A stretch of DNA of 64,000 nucleotides. Source: Nymphaea colorata (taxonomy: Eukaryota; Streptophyta; Magnoliopsida; Nymphaeales; Nymphaeaceae). Position numbers and translations under genes: made by a program. Below are positions 21,501 through 31,372 of this stretch, piece by piece. The notes under the pieces were generated by a model, which did not search any database, had not been told where the DNA came from, and worked only from the letters and a program-made list of their open reading frames with translations. The stretch spans positions 43,517,115 to 43,581,114 of the forward strand of contig NC_045138.2 of assembly GCF_008831285.2 (NCBI RefSeq), in the 5' to 3' direction. Every line of letters begins with the position of its first letter. Position 1 is the first letter of the stretch.

Positions 21501-21508
21501 ATGATATG

Positions 21509-22605
21509 AAATTTATGCTGGGACGTTTCATGGTGGAAACGAAAAGAAATTTTCATTTTGGAATAGGAATAAGAAATAAAGTTTAGTATTTCCAACGCAG
21601 GTTGTGTTTATTAACTTGGAATAAAATAAATTTCATGTAGGAAGAATTCGTGGAAATGGTGGGTTCTTGTTTGCAGAGGAGGAGGAGGAGGAGGAGGAGG
21701 AGGATGTGGCTGGAGGAGGGAGAAGGGCGCGAGGAGGGAGAAGAAGAAGGGAGGAGGAAAAAGGAAGGATGTCCATACTCGTCGACTGACGCCTCGACGC
21801 CTCTATTGCGGGAGATCTGGCTCCATACTCCTACGCCTGCGCTGACTCCCTCTTCACCAAAAGAACTAGCAATGTTTCAGAAAACAGAGAAGGAAAAGGA
21901 CGCACCTAAGATGTTCAAACCCTCACCCCCAAATTCTTTTAAACCGACTGTTGACGAGGGTTTCAGAATATATTGAAACCCTCTGCTGAAACCCTCGGCA
22001 CTGCCTGCCAAGGGTTCCAAAAATCTCTGGAGAAATCAAGAGGAAGGAGACATGAGGGCAGATAGAGAGGGAGAGATGAGGCGTTCGCCAGAAAAAGAGG
22101 CGTTGGCCGGAAAAAGAGAGGGAGAGATGAGGGCAAAAACAAAGGGACGACGATTGGGTGAAAAATCCACCGCAGAAAAAAGAAAGTGAGAGGGAAGGAG
22201 AGAAATCAACGCACCTGCCTTGTGTGTCCCCTTCCCCGTGAAAAATCCACCGCAGAAAAAAGATAGTGCGAGAGGGAGAGAAATCAACGCACCTGCCTTC
22301 TGTGTCCCCTTCCCCATTCTTTTCCCCTTCCTGACGCATCCTCCTTCCCCCGTCACGACCCCTTTCCATTCCCATTCCCCGTTCTTTCTTCCCTCCCTTC
22401 TTCCTCCTCCCTCCTTCCCATTTCCCATTTCCTGTTATCCAAAAATTCTGGAAAAATGTTTCCATCTCTCTCCGTGGAAACATGTTTCAGGAAATAAATT
22501 TTCATTTCTCATTTCAACAGTAAAAAAAAAAAAAATTCTATGTTTTGAAAATTTGAAATTTATTTTTTCTACTACAGTAAAATTCCGCCCATCAAACGAG
22601 AAATT
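21509..22605. other. GC/purine-rich insert inside copy B
   Basis: Absent from copy A. It includes an (AGG)9-like run at about 21,675-21,703, a purine-rich stretch, an 80-bp duplication and a pyrimidine-rich stretch with CCTTCC words. Frames on either strand (for example 21,650-21,976 plus and 21,923-22,483 minus) are Arg/Glu- or Ser/Pro-rich and reflect composition. It may be a second mobile insertion, but no TSD was found. Confidence 0.5.
22158..22316. repeat. Near-perfect 80-bp tandem duplication
   Basis: Units 22,158-22,237 and 22,238-22,316 both run from GTGAAAAATCCACCGCAGAA through AAATCAACGCACCTGCCTT to CCCCTTCCCC, with about four differences, so the duplication is recent. Confidence 0.9.
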
Positions 22606-24070
22606 GATAATCTAGAAGTTATGATCCAAGATCTAATGTCCAAGATGCAATATCTAATATTTAAAATCTAAAATACAATATCTAGACTTTAAAATTGATA
22701 ATCTAGAATTTATGATCCAAAGTCCATGATGCCAAGTTTAAAGTCCAAGATCTGAAATCCAATACATGATACAGAAAAAACAAGATCTATAATGAGAGAT
22801 TTGAAATTTGAAATCCATAATCTATTGTTGTGATTCTTGAGGTCTAAATCCGAACTCATTGCAAGACAGATCAAAATTTAAAATCTAACTAATTAAGGCT
22901 AGGTCAGTGGTGGAGCCACAAGGTGACTTGTGTGGGCACTTGGTCACAAGTCAATAGGCTAGAAACGAGTGCCCCTCTAGACATATTTTTCTAGCTTCGC
23001 CACTAGGCTAGGCCAATTACAAGGACTTGGTGCGGTCTTACCTAAGCTGGGTTTGAACCTATCTGGGGTGATCTTGGTTGGGACATATAAGTTTGATCAT
23101 ATTTAGATACGATTCTTGATATGATCTTTATTCCTCTTATGTGGATGTTAAGGAGGTTCACTCGATCTAGGCTATGAGATTGAGTTCATAGATAGTTGGC
23201 TCTGAGACTAGTGTGGGCTATGTTTCCGAGAACTAAACTAAGATCGGACTCAATGCTTACATGACCTAGGGTTTTGAAATCAGTTGAACAAGTTAAGTTT
23301 GAAAACATTTTAAAAAATTATGATTTGAAATGGTTCTTGCATGAGACCATACTGCATTCACGTTTTAACATGCTTGGGCCAATGCCTGAAGCTATGTTAC
23401 TAAGCTGGCCTGGTTTGGTTTCACACACAAGGTGCATGTGACTGTAAAGTGATATAGTGCATGACTAATGAAAATGTATGACTATGGAATTAGAATGAAA
23501 AACGAGAAAAAAGAGATATACATAGCACAACAAGGATACACGCGCGAAGTTTCTCAATAATGGAATTCTAATTTGAAAACGAGAAGAACATGTTAAAAAT
23601 AGAAAGTAGATGTAGGTTACTTGAGACAGACTTGATGGGAAATCATGTTATTTTAGATTAACTTATTTTGAATCCAAGTTTGAAATCTGCTTCCATGAAA
23701 AATGGCTCTAGATATGGAAACAAGCTTTTATTTGCAAATAAGGTTTGGACTTTGAATTTGATATAGGATTTTGAATAGAACTTGGACTTAGATCTGAAGT
23801 CTAGTTTACTTGGATCCAAATATATCTTGGTTTTATTTATGTCCAGATATGACATCCAATTTGATTTGAGAACCACTTTATTGAGATATGAAAATTTATT
23901 GGAAATGAATCCTTTTAACATGGACTGAGAAAATTTTATTGAAATTGGAAGCTAAATTTGGATTTTTAAATTGAGATTTTGGGCTTAAAATCCATTTCAG
24001 AACATTGTTAGTGTAGCCTCGAGTCTAGCTCGAACCTAGAGTGAGCCTTGAGGCACCGTGAGGGATGGAG

Positions 24071-24438
24071 AACTTGGCCACGCGTCGACTTCCATACTCG
24101 AATGCCAACGCAAGAGTTCTCTCCACCTAGGGACACACGGATCGACACTCTACCGAAGGACACATGGATCAACATTCAACGCGCACCTACCTTTGCTTTA
24201 GGTGGCATATAGAAAAGATATTCAACGAGAGATTTGAATTTCTGCCACCACACATGTAAATAGAAATATGAGAAAAATGAACAATTATCTGAACTTTAGA
24301 AAACCTCATGCCCGACCAGAGGACCACAGCACAAAATCCGAAATATGAAATCCCCAAATTGCACCTAAATCTCACTCAATCATGTATATACCCACCCCAA
24401 GCCAAACCTATTTCACTTAAGTGTGGATGCCCATGCTG
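24071..24438. other. Unassigned stretch
   Basis: It contains a short internal repeat at 24,130-24,180 (GGACACACGGATCGACA and GGACACATGGATCAACA). No coding frame of note. Confidence 0.4.
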
Positions 24439-24560
24439 ATACGGCAAGTTACAAAGCAAATTAGCAAATTGGATAATTCATGGGTGCAGTGATATATATA
24501 TATATATATAATACCGTAAGTTACAAAACAAATTGGAAAATCCATGGGCGCAGTGAAAAA

Positions 24561-24587
<27 letters not shown>
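24439..24587. repeat. 72-bp tandem duplication ending in AT runs
   Basis: Units 24,439-24,510 and 24,511-24,587 each hold GTTACAAA, CAAATTGG, CATGGG(T/C)GCAGTGA and then an AT run. The AT run terminates each unit. Confidence 0.85.
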
Positions 24588-24592
<5 letters not shown>

Positions 24593-25047
24593 TTTTTAAA
24601 AAAAAGTAAAACTGGTGCAGCAGCATCGGAGATCAAATTCGATTTGATCGAGTGGAGTGCCGTGTCGGGCCCGCACACATGGGTGCAGGTGCACCACTAT
24701 AGTTATAGTGTGACTTAGAGCCGAACCATATATGCCAATTGAATCTAAATATCGATAACTTGTATTGGCCGTTCATTGTTCTTCTTTTTTATTGAATTAT
24801 TTAACCAGAACAATCATAAGGAGGGCCATTGGGGCAAAAAACGTTCAAACCAAGGAGAAACTCGTAGTATATAACAAGGATTTAATCATCAGTTCAACGG
24901 TTCATGAACGAGAATCTAAACATGATATGACCAAATGAAATGCAATAAAAATTAAATGCCCGACCCTACTTCAGTCACAACAATCAAGCAAACGTGGAAT
25001 TTAACAGGCCTTACAAAATTAAATCAAAACGCAAGTTCAAAGGTTAC

Positions 25048-25335
25048 CTGAAGGAACAGCTGTTCGCAAGAATTGGACACGTCAGCTCACATGACCCAGG
25101 GCAACAACCGACAACCATGGTACACAGGACGAAAGAGATTGAGCCATCCCTGATGACAGCAGCAGCACAGTGATCTATTGCTAGAATATCATGCAAGTAC
25201 TTCCGTTGTACTTAGATGCGAAGCCTCTGCAATTGGCCCCTCCACACGGTTGCCATCAAAGGAATCGGCCGCAACCAATTTTTTGGCGGCCTCCATTACT
25301 GAACCAGCTCATCTACATCCTCAATTTTGGAAAAT
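25048..25335 (-). pseudogene. Possible exon or gene fragment, unidentified
   Basis: On the minus strand, a 35-codon frame at 25,189-25,296 starts at ATG and reads MEAAKKLVAADSFDGN, with normal amino-acid composition. The segment ends at TTCCTTCAG/GTAACC, a good 5' splice site, with the last exon base at 25,048. The acceptor side near 25,335 is uncertain. It could be a non-coding 5' exon with a small upstream frame, or a gene relic. I do not recognise a family. Confidence 0.3.
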
Positions 25336-25559
25336 AGAAACATACCGGCAGCAAAAGAAAGGGGAGCAATAATGAAAAGCAGGAAATGAACGGGGTTTAC
25401 ACATGTTAATGGGGTAACCGAAGTGCCTCTGTGAATCAGCCAAACAATGCAAGGATGGCTCTGAAGCGGAATGAACAGGGACTTCCATGGGAATAATACA
25501 ATGCCTGCTTCTGACGGACTGTTGATTTGGGAAGAATGGAGGTGTAGGTTGAGCTCGAT

Positions 25560-25755
25560 GACCCTTTACTGCATGCATGGAGGTCTCGTTAGACATAATG
25601 TAGAGATGATGCATCGGCAGTCTAGTAAGCTGTGGAAATGGTGGATTAAGCGATGGGAGCTCCTCCCTCTAGCAACAGATGCTGAACCGAAAATAGAAGG
25701 TAGGGCTACGGCAAGGCCCGATGGAGAAACTGGGAATTTCTGCCAGTGACAGGGA
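25560..25755 (+). repeat. Short interspersed repeat R, copy 2
   Basis: Partner of 20,070-20,280 in the same orientation, with GATGCATCGGCAGTCT, TGTGGAAATGGTGGATTAAG and CCCGATGGAGAAACT. Confidence 0.65.
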
Positions 25756-25970
25756 TGTTGTTTTGGTGAGATGTTTCTTCACGGGTGATGACTGAAGACT
25801 TATTGCCTTGAGTTCAAGGAAGGTGTCAGGAGATATCCATAGATGATGGGCCTGATCTACACCTAGTGTGCCCAGTAAGCGAACCTGAGGTCAACTCCTT
25901 CTGTCAGGGTAGATTCATGCCATTGAAACATGACTGCAGCTCAGGCGAAGGGCCAATGCAGGGTGGTGGC

Positions 25971-26115
25971 TGATGATGAACTGGATTACAGCAAGGGCAT
26001 CATGTGATAATGTGCCTGATCATGTGTATCAGGATCATGCAATGATCTTCCTTTCATGATTTTCGATTCTTCCTGCCTGCTGATGATGAACTGGGTTACA
26101 GCGAGGGCATCATGT
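25971..26115. repeat. Local duplication of a 35-bp GATGATGAACTGG unit
   Basis: TGATGATGAACTGG, then TTACAGC, then AGGGCATCATGT occurs at 25,971 and again at 26,081, followed by a third partial copy, AGCAAGGGCATCATGTG. Confidence 0.8.
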
Positions 26116-28382
26116 TAGCAAGGGCATCATGTGATGAACAGGGATGGGGCTTTAGGAAAGATGGGCTGCCCAGTTGTGGTTTAGTTGTGGTTTTGATGAT
26201 TCAGAAAACGAGAAAGAGAGTGATGATGGAGGTGCTGGTGGGTTGGGCAGTGATAATTCTGGGTTCCAATTAAAGCCGAGGAGGGTGGTGATGTTTCAAA
26301 TGGCAGCGATTAAAGGAAGGACCTAAAATCGATGTCGAGAAGAGGGGGACTCCTTCATCCGAATAAAATTGGTGGCTATGAAGACATCTGACGGCTTGTG
26401 CTGCTAGTAAGAGCTCGAGCAGGTGGCCAGGTGGCGATCCTATTGAAGTAGATTAGAGATCAATGCCTAGTAATTTCTGCTCTCTAGGCCATAAGCGGTC
26501 ATCAGTAGGTGGGATTGAAGAGCATCATCTGGCGGATGGCCAAACCAGAGGATGAGGCATGTTGGAGCTGGGTTGCTGTGGGGTCGCTGCTGGTGGTTGG
26601 GAGATGAAAACGGGGAAGAGGGAGGTTGCAATGGAATTGTGTAGCGATGAGAGCCATGGGGTCCTCGGTCGAATTAGGGAATAAGAGGAAGGCAGCAAGG
26701 TAGCCAATGCAGCGGTCTTGCATCATCGTCAATGGAACGTGACTCCCAGAGCGCCTCCTCCAGGTATTTGGAAAGGAAGAGGGGCTCACCTCTGGGGTGG
26801 ATGGCATCATGGCCAGGCCCTTGATCACATCTTCCAGGCTCTGTTAGGACGACTTCGTCATCCACAACGACGATGAAGGACAATAAGTTTTCGTTCAAGC
26901 TTTACCCCGATCATCGCCGAGGAAAATGGAAAAGAGGGGATGGGGAACGAGTGAGAACGGAAGAGAGAAGAAAAATCGTGAAGAAAGAGAAACATGGATA
27001 GAGAAAAATAAAAAAGAGGATAAAATGAGATTTATTCTAAAAACTTTTGCAAATTCACATCTGCAATTGATCTTCAAAATTGTTTGAGAATTCTTCTCCA
27101 ATATCTTGCTTGATTAGATTTTAAATCTTTGAAATTGACCTGAAAATCCTTTAAAATCGATTTAAAATTATCCGCAACTTGTTTTGAACTTATTCCAAGA
27201 TCTTCAAAAATTGATTTAAGATGTATAGAAATTGATTTTGGAATTAAGTGAATATTTCTCTGAAAATTCTAAAAATTTGAAATATTCGCAAATAATCTCA
27301 ACATTTTTTTAAAATTTCTTGTAATTAACTTAACGAACAATAAAATAGTTATTTGGCCAAAATGAAAATTTTCGGTGTCTACACATTCTTGCCTCCATTA
27401 AAATTTTGCTCATTTTTTCAATGACTAATTAAATGACTCACACTACGTTTGAAATGAACTTTATGATGGCTTGAATGCACCCCTTGCTGGGTAGGTAGTT
27501 CTTTTAAACTAGTGGGTGGAGGATTCTTTTGTTGCGCACCTTATATTTCAGAAACTTGTTAGATTCTACTCCAAACCCACAAAAAATTTGTGGATTTAAA
27601 TGGAGCTTGTAAAATAACAACCTATTAAAGACCTTTGAAAGGGTTTCAATATGAACCTCTCAAGTTTTAGATTTGACAATTTATCATCTATATATACACC
27701 CTTGAACTTGTACATCTGATCATAAAATATGACTATCAAATGGCTCTAATATTCTTCAACCTAAAAGACATAGCTGTAGAACAAATTGTTCCCTAACGAA
27801 CAACAATTAGTATCTTTTGACGTCCAACTCCTCCCATCAGTCACAATTCTTATTATATCGATGCACTTAAAACATCTAACAGTTAGATGGTTAAAGAAAA
27901 GATAATATGTGATGTACAAGTCAAATTTTAGAAAGCGTTGAGGACCCAGCGAGGGAGTTAGACAGCTAAGAAATACGGATCAAATCTTATCCGCATGTGA
28001 AAAGGGAGAAAAAGGCGAACCCGTGGGCTGGGTGGGAGGGGTTGAGTATCGGGTTTGGGGGTATCAAATTCGTGGCGGAGAAGGGGCAGCGCGCACCCAA
28101 CGTGGCATGGTCGAGGGGGGAGCTTTTGCTTTCCCTTGCAAGTCAGCCTCGGGAATCAAAAACTCGTGGCTCACGATCGTCCTCTCTCACTGACGTGGCA
28201 CCACGGAGACGACGTTTTCCGTCCCAGTTACATTCGCTTGACGCCGTTAGGGGCCAGAAAGGGGAAGGGGACTGACAAAAAGGGTTGAAATTTGAAGGCA
28301 TTGGCGTTTTCCTGCTCAGATTTCCGTTCTCCCTGCACTGTAAAGAGAGAGATAGAGGACAAGCATTCCGTTCCGGCTGAAG

Positions 28383-29405
28383 ATGGAGGTAGGAGAGGTA
28401 ATGATCTGATCACTTTTTCTGTTCTCGTTCTTCTTCTCTCCCTCTGAAGAAATTTGTGACTGTGCCCTTCAAATCCATAGCCTTCAAAGTATTATGCGGA
28501 TGCGATGAGTTTTTCTTGGCGTGGGAGTCTGGGACTTGCTCTTGGGGAGTTTTTCTAGCTATAATCGTGCTTGAAACTTTTCAAGGTCGAAAGACCTTAT
28601 CTTGGAATCGTTTTTGGTGATCTTCTTCTTTTCTGAACCCTGATCAGATGGCTTTGGGATTTGTTTCTTTCAAATTCCGACGATATCGTGTGCAGATGTA
28701 CTCCGAGTTTTTCACGTTACGGGAACATTTGTAGTTTAGACTTTGGGGAGAAATTGCTAATTTCTTGTCCGTTGGTCGAAACTGGCGCAGTATTTGAATT
28801 AATATGCAGATGAGTTTTGGGTGTGCATCATTTTATAAACTGCTGCAAGATATGGCTTCCTTTTCCTTTTTCGAATTTGGGGAGTGGGTTTAGGCTCTTA
28901 GCTGTTATTCGGGCAGCCCAACTTGAGGTTTTCGAGTTTACATCCTTCCGGGAGATTAATATCAAGCAGTTTCTTTGTTCCGACTTCCGATTAATCTTGT
29001 ACCTTTAGTTTGTTTCAGAGTCAACTTGAGCCAGCATTTTTGCAGCTTTCTATGTTGCTTTAACTATCTTTCGAGACGAATTTGAAGAACGAGGATTGTT
29101 TTTTTAAGTCGCTTGTTTTCCTTTTTCTTCCTGGATTGTTGCCTTAAACTTGAGATTTCTGTTTAACTAACCAGGATAAGAGAAGAAGCAGTTTGAAGGA
29201 GGATGGTATCTCCAAGAATGCCGATGATGCTAAAAGGCTGGGAATCCTAAAGGGGAAGGCTGTTGAGACGTCGAGGTCAGGATGTTTCTTCAAGGGTATC
29301 AGTTCCCAAAATCACAGCGATGTTCGGAACAATGATTCCTCAAAGATCTTGCGTGCAAATCCTGCTGCTCTATCTCGCCGTCTGGATTTTCACGAGTGCC
29401 TGTAA
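28383..29405 (+). CDS. Candidate two-exon host gene, product unknown
   Basis: Exon 1 is 28,383-28,397 (ATG GAG GTA GGA GAG) followed by a GTAATG donor. Exon 2 is 29,175-29,405, after a TAACTAACCAG acceptor with a good branch-like TAACTAAC. Joining is in phase and gives about 82 residues, starting MEVGEDKRRSSLKEDG, with basic patches (DKRRSS, KGKAVE) and a C-terminal RRLDFHECL before TAA. No signal peptide or membrane segment is visible; the composition is that of a small soluble, possibly nuclear protein. The upstream region lacks repeats and is GC-elevated, as at real promoters. Alternatives: a non-coding transcript, or a longer gene with further exons (a possible acceptor, TTGCAG/GGG, lies near 29,720). 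The family is not recognised. Confidence 0.4.
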
Positions 29406-30859
29406 CTGCATGTTGGGGGCTTTAGCCTGCTGTACATTATATGGTTTTCACTTCTTTGTCTTCTTTGATTCTGCTTCGGCCTTCGTGCAGAACCATCTAC
29501 CCTGCCCCTGGTACTTGGGGATTCGACGAGAGAGAGAGAGAGAGATGATTAGCCAGATTGAAGCAGTCTCTACTTTCAGCAGAGTGCTCTGACTATTAAT
29601 GGAGGGGAACTTATATAAACACTCTGAATTACCGTCATTGTTTAATATATACTTGGTGTTGAAATTTTCTCTTCTTTTATGACTTAAGCTTTCTCCTTTT
29701 TCCCGATGCAAAATTGCAGGGGTGGCTTAAGGTTTCTCTCCATGCTCATGCTTGTACCATGAATGCTTTGCCCCTCCTTCTGGACTCGAGAATTCTATTG
29801 TTGTTGCCATCTTCGCCAGTTTCACCAAGATATATAACTACCAGTGGCTTCCTTTTTTCTACTCCGAATTTGCTTTACAGAACAGCCTATCGTCTATTAA
29901 AGCTGGACAAGTTTGAATCGGTCATTCATAAAACTAAATGATATAGAGATACATGAATTCCATGATTAGGATATCCCATCCATTAAGGGTTGTTTGCTTA
30001 CCTTGGTCGTACTTTTCTAAGACTGATTTGCTTTTGAGGGCCCAACGGAAAAATTTGATACTCAGGAATAGAGACACTGATATCGTTTCACAATCAAAGT
30101 GCATCACTAAGGGGCGTTTGATGCACCGTAATATGATGTTGGAATCAAAATTCCACTTTCCATTTTTCTATTGTGTTTGATGTTCTGGAAATTTGATTTC
30201 AGAATTCAAATTCTGTTTTTTGACGAAACATGGATCGAAATTCAGGAATTTTTTTGGGGGGTTACTGTTGAATCCCATTTCTTAGTAATCATTATAGAGC
30301 CATATTCCTCCTACAAGCCATCATGTTTGGGTACTTCGGAAAATCAATGGTGCCATTTTGATCTCCGTCAGTTCATTTGCCATATCCACAAGCTAAGCCT
30401 CAGTTGCATTTTTGGAATTGGACTGGCCAAGTTGGAAAAAAAATTAAGAGTTCAATACTCAGACTGCTACCAATATGGCAGCATTCCTAGCCAGCCTGGA
30501 TGAATAATGACATGGAACCAGGAACAACGGGAATTAAAAGACCCAGCTTACAAATACCGGGTTAAGATAGCTTGAACTGCACAATTCTAGTTCATGTCAT
30601 GTGCATATAGATATAGACGCTTTAGTACATCTGCAAGGAGAAGACATCAGATCTCGACTTAAAAATTTAAACTAAAACAAAGAAAATGATTTAAAATTTA
30701 AGACAGAAACAAGAAAATAATGACACACTTGCACTGCAAGCAGTGCAAGGAAAATTTGCTAAGCATAGATAGAATTAGCATGCCACGCATTTGATACCTC
30801 AAAGGCAAACCGGTTGCCTTTTCAGAAAATTATGCTTAGCACAAATATAACAGAGGTAC

Positions 30860-30919
<60 letters not shown>

Positions 30920-31367
30920 GATAGAGAGAATGCTTGAACAATTGGGGTGTGTGTATGTGTACACGCAAACAACAGAAACAATGCTTGCTCAATTGGGCTT
31001 AATCTAAAGTAGTGCCTTCACAACCGTAAGATTTAGAGCAACAATTGACCATGACATGGTGCCAAATTCTATTGGAGTAGGAGTAAACACCCTAACTTTT
31101 CCACTGTTTCATTTCTATGTTTTACTTTGATTCTAACTTTTTTCTAATCATTTAAGAACTATTTCCTGAGTTGTTTTCTAAATGTTTCTAATTGTTTTGA
31201 ATCCATGTTGGTTCTTTACCAGAAAATGATCTCAGTATAACCTGTCCCATACCCATGTAGCATCCAGTAAAAAATCAACCCACTAAGTTGATACATATAC
31301 AAATTTTCCATTTTACCCCTCTTTCTTTGGAGGGCTTAGAAATCAACAAGTAAAGGTAATTCAACCT
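29406..31367. other. Possible 3' exons or UTR, then unassigned DNA
   Basis: 29,406-29,940 keeps the composition of the candidate gene and may be UTR or additional exons. A block starting AAGGGGCGTTTGATGCACC near 30,112 resembles a MITE end, but no partner was found. From 30,500 on it is AT-rich and without frames. Confidence 0.35.
30862..30910. repeat. (AT)24 microsatellite
   Basis: About 48 bp of pure AT followed by AGACACACAG and a GT-rich run. Confidence 0.95.
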
Positions 31368-31372
31368 CTATT
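31368..31372. repeat. TSD CTATT, left of family P copy I
   Basis: Exact match to 34,981-34,985. Confidence 0.9.

Larger units (their letters stand above)
20500..24070 (-). repeat. Family Q repeat, copy B
   Basis: Same block order as copy A: end block GTGCGGAATATAGAGAGATA near 20,585; AAATCATGCATGTGTTAAAA; CTAGAGTCCGGTC; TTCTAAATTGAAATAAGAGA; the word field; TGGATGTTAAGGAGGTTCAC at about 23,143; CACAACAAGGATACACGC at about 23,528; and GAGTCTAGCTCGAACC at about 24,020. It is interrupted from 21,262 to about 22,600 by a MITE and a GC-rich segment, and it lacks copy A's TRIM. A and B lie in tandem with 460 bp between them. Confidence 0.7.
24588..28382. other. Low-repeat region upstream of the candidate gene
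   Basis: Higher complexity and GC than its surroundings. It holds repeat R copy 2, a possible minus-strand exon (25,048-25,335), a local duplication near 25,971-26,115 and minus-strand frames at 26,502-26,898 that read like protein (EDVIKGLAMMPSTPE-like text) but match no family I know. From 27,900 to 28,380, GC rises and the sequence looks promoter-like (ACGTGGCACC, GACGACGTT, and a GA-rich 5' leader). Confidence 0.45.

Noticed and set aside
30112-30280. Second MITE starting AAGGGGCGTTTGATGCACC
   Set aside because: No inverted partner or TSD could be found downstream, so it is only noted within the unassigned stretch.
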